Positions 6,293 through 10,431 of a DNA stretch of 10,431 nucleotides are shown here, piece by piece. The stretch comes from an uncultured Eubacteriales bacterium. GTDB lineage: Bacteria > Bacillota > Clostridia > UBA1381 > UMGS1253. Below the pieces are notes generated by a model. It did no database searches, was not told the origin of the DNA, and saw only the letters and a program-made list of their open reading frames with translations. Numbering within the stretch: the stretch's first letter is position 1; each line of letters starts with the position of its first letter. The DNA lies in NCBI GenBank assembly GCA_900550065.1, contig URQR01000059.1, positions 1 to 10,431 on the forward strand. The letters run 5' to 3'. A program made the position numbers and the translations under genes.

Positions 6293-9200
6293 ATGGTAAA
6301 AAGGTGTTTATCCGTTTTGCTGACGCTGTCGCTGCTGCTGGGGATTGCAGCGATGCCGGCCGGCGTATCGGCGGAGGTCATCTATGATACGGTGTACTAT
6401 GACAAAAATTTTGACGCCTATGATAATGACTTAAAGTTAGGTGCAAGCACACATCCGGCGCCGAAATACGAGGGCGATAAAGTTGTGGTACTTTCGTCGG
6501 ACGGAACGGCGGATAAGGAAACGCCCGGCTTGTATCCCGGGAATAAGGAGTACCAGAATTTAGTTGCCGAATGGCGCGTTCTTGTAAGCAGCAATACGGC
6601 GAAGCGCGAAGCGCTTGGAATTAAGTTTCTCGGGCAATGGTCGAATTCAAAGCGCGATCTTGTTGTGTTCGACGCAGACGGAAAGATTAAGCTTGCTCCG
6701 GACAATGGAAATTTGGCCACTGCGGTTACGGCATTTGAAGGGTATCAGGCCAATACATGGTATACGCTGAAGCTGACTGTCGGTGCAACAATAACCGGAG
6801 AAACGGTTAAGGAGGACAATATTAAGCTGGAAGTCTTGGAGGATGCGACAGGGAAAAAGAATACTGTAACCGCGACAAAGGATTGCGGATATAAGATTAA
6901 TTCGATATATTTTAAACAGTATGGGGTAGCGGAGGAAACGCACAGCATGACGCTCGACTGGTTTAAGGCGGGCAATGTTGAAAGCCTCGCCTCCGGCAGT
7001 GTGCCGACAATTTCTCTTACTGCGCCGGCTAATGGTGCATCGCTCCCGCTTAGCGAGCCGGTTACGCTTGCAGCTGATGCACAGGCGACAGAGCCGGGGG
7101 CAGCAATTGAAAAGGTAGAGTTTTTCGAGGACAGCACAAAGCTCGGCGAAGATGCGGAAGCACCATATGAATTTGTATGGAGCGGTGCGGGCGCGGGCGC
7201 GCATACGGTCAAAGCGGTTGCGACAGACTCGAACGGAGCGCGGGCGACCTCGGAGCCGGTGACATTTACGCTCGTGGATGGCATGTTCCAGACTAAAAAT
7301 GAGTTTTACTGTGACGAGTTTTCAAAAGATTATGGCGCTTGGAAGACGGAGCATTTTGGTAAAACGGTTGCCACGGGCCACAGTATGACGAATAAAACGG
7401 CGGACGACGGGGTTATAAAATATCTTGAGATTAGCTCCGAGGGCGCCGGAACGTCGAACATAAGTACATACGAGGTTACGGTGGACGGTGGGAAATATAC
7501 GGTCTATGGACGGTTTGCAGCCGACAATTATGCGCTTCGCCGCGAGGTATTCCAGCTGCTTTTTGCCAGAGTAGAGGGAGGCAGCTACCGCGTATCCAAT
7601 TTTGTGGTGTTTGACACCGACGGCAGTATCAAAGGGTTGGACGAAGGCGGCAAATCGATTACGCTTGTGGAAAATTTTGAGCCGGGCAAGTGGTACGAGA
7701 TTTCGGCAACGTTTGAAAACCTTGAGTATCAAACGGGCGATATGAATGTGACATATACCGTGACGCCGGAGGGCGAAGCGCCTATCACAAAGGAGACTTA
7801 TTTAAGCCTTGCACGCAACGCGAAATTCCGCGCGCTGTTTATCCAGCAGTATGGCGAGGCGGATAAAAGCGGCAAATTTTTAATTGACTATGCCGGTATG
7901 TATGAAAACTTAAAGCCCATTGTAATTACAAACCCAGTAAAAGAAGCGACGTATTATGCTGGCGACACGGTTGATGTGAATTTTACCATCAATGGGCTCG
8001 TATCCTCGGCGGATGTGTATGTGGACGGCAATTTGGCAGGTGCGGCAAACGCGGCGGACGGCGTCTATTCCTACCAACTGACGGGGCTTAGCGCAGGTAC
8101 GCATACGATTGTGGTAAAAGCGGTGAGCCTTTCCGGCGAAGCGGCGGAGTCCGACCCGGTAGAAATAACGATGGAGGACGGACTTGTCATTTCGTCCATG
8201 TTCCAAAACGACATGGTGCTCCAGCGCAGACAGAACGTCAACGTGTGGGGCAGCGGCCCGAACGGGGAAACCGTTACGGTCACGGTAGGCACTGCGAGCG
8301 CAAGCGCGACGGTAGAAAACAACGAGTGGAAGGTTGTTTTGCCGCCGATGGAGGCGGGCGGCCCGTACGATATGACAATTACGGGACAAAACAGCGGTTT
8401 TAGTAAGACATTTACAAATGTAATGGTCGGCGAGGTATGGGTTACAAGCGGTCAGTCGAATCTCGCATTTTCAATGCGCTGGTTCGGACAGCAGGCCAAC
8501 GCGAAAACAATGGAAAATGTACGGCTGTTTTCGATGGATATTCCGGACTTAAACGACCCGGCGCAGGAAATGACGAACGGGAAATGGAACGTATGCACGC
8601 CGGACTCGGCCTATAATTACTCGGCGGTGTCCTACTATTTAGCGGAGGCGCTGCACGAGGCGACAAATATTCCGGTCGGTATCATCTGCGCGGGTGTGGG
8701 CGGTTCTCCGGCGCGCTGCTGGATGAGTAAGGACGTACGCGAGCAGAGCGAATATTTAAAGACGTACTACGACAGCGGCGCAATCGGCGTTGCGGCGCGG
8801 GCCAGCGCGTTTTATAATTCCTCAATTGCACCGCTGCATAACTTCACAGTTGCGGGTGCAGTATGGTATCAGGGCGCAGCGGATTCATATTCGACTGTAC
8901 AGTATGACCAAGTGGTGACGGGCCTGATTCACGATTGGCGCAGCAAGTGGCAGCAGGAAACGCTCCCGTTTATTATTGTACAGGAGCAGGTATATGCAGA
9001 ACCGGACGCGTCGCGTATGTGGGCACGGGTACGCGAAGGGCAGCAGAAGGTAGCCGACACGGTAGACGATACTTATCTTGTGCCGCTTATTGACAGCGGA
9101 GAGCCGACAAATATTCACCCGGGCGACAAGAGAACGGTCGGAGAGCGGCTGTCGGCTGTGATTCAGGCACTCAACGTCGAGGGGAGCAACACGGACGTAT

Positions 9201-10431
9201 ATCCGCCGTCGTTTGCGTCGGCGCGTGTAGAAAGCGGTAAAATAATTGTGACGCTCAAGGACTGCACCGGGCTTGTGTCTGATGACGGCAAAGCGCTGCG
9301 CGAGTTTGAAATCTGCGGTGCGGACGGCGTATTTGCGGAGGCAAAGGCGGAAATTACGGGTGCGAACGAGATTACGATATCATCGGATATGGTGAAAGAG
9401 CCGTTGTATGTACGCTATGCGTTCCGCAACTGCCCAGAGGTGAACCTGTTTGGTACAAACGGGCTGCCAGTGACGCCGTTTCGGACGGACAATTACTTCG
9501 GCTATTACTATCCGCGTGCATACCACAAGACGCAGTATACACCGGGTGAGACGGTTTTAGTAGAGGTGGACACAAATAAAATTGCGGGCGGCGTGGCAGA
9601 GGTTGCACTCTATCTCGACGGCGTGAAGCATTCGACGATGACAGAAGCACCGTACGAGTTCGATTTGGGTACGGTAACGGCTGGACGGCACACGATTAAC
9701 ATTATGGCATTGGGTACAGACGGCGTTACCTATCCGTCTTTCCGGACAAATTTTTATGTTGGCATGCCGAAGACTGTGGAACCGTTCTACACAAACGCGT
9801 ATGATACCTTTACACTTAGCAAAAATATGCCGAACGATTTCACCGGCGCGGCGGGCACAAATATTACATACCGCCTGACAGAAAAGCCGGACGGCGCGGT
9901 GGGCGACAAGTGTCTTGAGTCCGCTGTTACAAAGGGAGCCAATACTGGTTTGTACAATTATTTATCAGAATCGGCGGAAATTTTACAGGCGACGTTTGAC
10001 TTTAGAATTACGGGCGACGGCAATTACTCTATGCTGTTGCCGAGTGCGCGCGAGCGAGTCGCTACGAGCGGTATTTTCGAGATTAAAGATGGTGTAATGT
10101 CGATACCGGGCGTGACGGATACTATTACAGTTACAAAAGACACATGGCATAATATTAGTATCTTAATCTATGGGCAGACAGGGAGAACCTATCTTACACT
10201 GGATGGCGGTACGCCAATTGAGGGGCGGATCTCCTCTCTTGGTGCGATTGACCGCTTTAAGAGCACAATTACAGATACGGCGGGCAACGGAACGGGGCTT
10301 TATATTGATAACCTCTCGTTGACCTCGCTGCCGTATTCGGAAATCAGCGGTGAACCCGATCCCGCTACGGCCACGGTGACGGCCGCCGCAATCGGCGCTG
10401 GCTCCGTTTCCGCTGGCGGTTCCGCCCCTGC
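6293..10431 (+). CDS. Secreted multi-domain SASA-family esterase paralogue, C-terminus cut by window edge
   Basis: The frame is open for 1379 codons and runs off the window. Module order by eye: signal peptide 1-27, LamG-like about 28-233, Ig-like 238-328, LamG-like 329-540, Ig-like 541-629, SASA domain about 631-1066, Ig-like 1070-1156, LamG-like 1157-1346, then a segment from about 1352 (ending in GSVSAGGSAPA) that looks like the start of the C-terminal module seen in the divergent esterase. The nucleophile is Ser722 in TSGQSNLAF, and Asp934/His942 are kept in LIDSGEPTNIHP, with the same spacing as in the paralogue. Two usually conserved Glu positions are Ala: NME reads NLA, and WYQGE reads WYQGA (Ala862). 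The role is probably removal of O-acetyl groups from an extracellular glycan, perhaps with altered specificity or low activity. If the C-terminal module is as long as its counterpart, about 80 residues remain outside the window. Confidence 0.92.
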   Translation, partial: MVKRCLSVLLTLSLLLGIAAMPAGVSAEVIYDTVYYDKNFDAYDNDLKLGASTHPAPKYEGDKVVVLSSDGTADKETPGLYPGNKEYQNLVAEWRVLVSSNTAKREALGIKFLGQWSNSKRDLVVFDADGKIKLAPDNGNLATAVTAFEGYQANTWYTLKLTVGATITGETVKEDNIKLEVLEDATGKKNTVTATKDCGYKINSIYFKQYGVAEETHSMTLDWFKAGNVESLASGSVPTISLTAPANGASLPLSEPVTLAADAQATEPGAAIEKVEFFEDSTKLGEDAEAPYEFVWSGAGAGAHTVKAVATDSNGARATSEPVTFTLVDGMFQTKNEFYCDEFSKDYGAWKTEHFGKTVATGHSMTNKTADDGVIKYLEISSEGAGTSNISTYEVTVDGGKYTVYGRFAADNYALRREVFQLLFARVEGGSYRVSNFVVFDTDGSIKGLDEGGKSITLVENFEPGKWYEISATFENLEYQTGDMNVTYTVTPEGEAPITKETYLSLARNAKFRALFIQQYGEADKSGKFLIDYAGMYENLKPIVITNPVKEATYYAGDTVDVNFTINGLVSSADVYVDGNLAGAANAADGVYSYQLTGLSAGTHTIVVKAVSLSGEAAESDPVEITMEDGLVISSMFQNDMVLQRRQNVNVWGSGPNGETVTVTVGTASASATVENNEWKVVLPPMEAGGPYDMTITGQNSGFSKTFTNVMVGEVWVTSGQSNLAFSMRWFGQQANAKTMENVRLFSMDIPDLNDPAQEMTNGKWNVCTPDSAYNYSAVSYYLAEALHEATNIPVGIICAGVGGSPARCWMSKDVREQSEYLKTYYDSGAIGVAARASAFYNSSIAPLHNFTVAGAVWYQGAADSYSTVQYDQVVTGLIHDWRSKWQQETLPFIIVQEQVYAEPDASRMWARVREGQQKVADTVDDTYLVPLIDSGEPTNIHPGDKRTVGERLSAVIQALNVEGSNTDVYPPSFASARVESGKIIVTLKDCTGLVSDDGKALREFEICGADGVFAEAKAEITGANEITISSDMVKEPLYVRYAFRNCPEVNLFGTNGLPVTPFRTDNYFGYYYPRAYHKTQYTPGETVLVEVDTNKIAGGVAEVALYLDGVKHSTMTEAPYEFDLGTVTAGRHTINIMALGTDGVTYPSFRTNFYVGMPKTVEPFYTNAYDTFTLSKNMPNDFTGAAGTNITYRLTEKPDGAVGDKCLESAVTKGANTGLYNYLSESAEILQATFDFRITGDGNYSMLLPSARERVATSGIFEIKDGVMSIPGVTDTITVTKDTWHNISILIYGQTGRTYLTLDGGTPIEGRISSLGAIDRFKSTITDTAGNGTGLYIDNLSLTSLPYSEISGEPDPATATVTAAAIGAGSVSAGGSAP

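Noticed and set aside
6647..7284. Overlapping minus-strand open frames of about 180 codons within the plus-strand esterase
   Set aside because: The plus-strand frame is continuous with a signal peptide and recognisable modules; the antisense products have low-complexity, shadow-like composition.

Overview
The window contains three genes. All reading-frame statements below come from reading the sequence; no searches were run. The organism looks like a Gram-positive, probably clostridial (Firmicutes) gut- or biomass-type bacterium of moderate GC. The evidence is AGGAGG-like ribosome sites on two of the genes, Sec signal peptides of Firmicutes style, a transmembrane AraC-type regulator of a kind common in Bacilli and Clostridia, and very large secreted proteins built from bacterial Ig-like and LamG/concanavalin-like modules around a carbohydrate esterase domain. 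The species cannot be named from this.

Layout. Bases 1-2181 (minus strand) encode a membrane-spanning AraC-family one-component regulator; its last few dozen residues lie beyond base 1. Bases 2182-2326 hold its promoter and ribosome site, plus a strong intrinsic terminator for the next gene. Bases 2327-6034 (minus) encode a complete secreted 1235-residue protein with a sialate-O-acetylesterase-like (SASA, Pfam PF03629) domain, three Ig-like modules and two LamG-like modules. Bases 6035-6292 are a 258-base divergent intergenic region with back-to-back promoters. Bases 6293-10431 (plus) encode a second secreted SASA protein (1379 residues visible, 3' end outside the window) with a different module order.

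How the parts fit. The two esterases are divergent paralogues. Their promoters share an exact 11-base element, AAGGATATACA, followed after exactly 14 bases by TGATA, and a separate dyad lies between them. This suggests coordinated control, possibly by the adjacent regulator, which would sense an extracellular ligand and act on DNA directly. The overall picture is a small locus for de-acetylating acetylated glycans outside the cell, either plant-wall polysaccharides or host sialoglycans. The substrate cannot be read from the sequence.

The most notable points are the shared promoter architecture, the loss in the plus-strand paralogue of two Glu residues from the conserved SASA motifs (its Ser and Asp/His are kept), and a C-terminal module present in the first esterase that appears to begin in the second just before the window ends. 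I found no RNA genes, mobile elements or CRISPR arrays.
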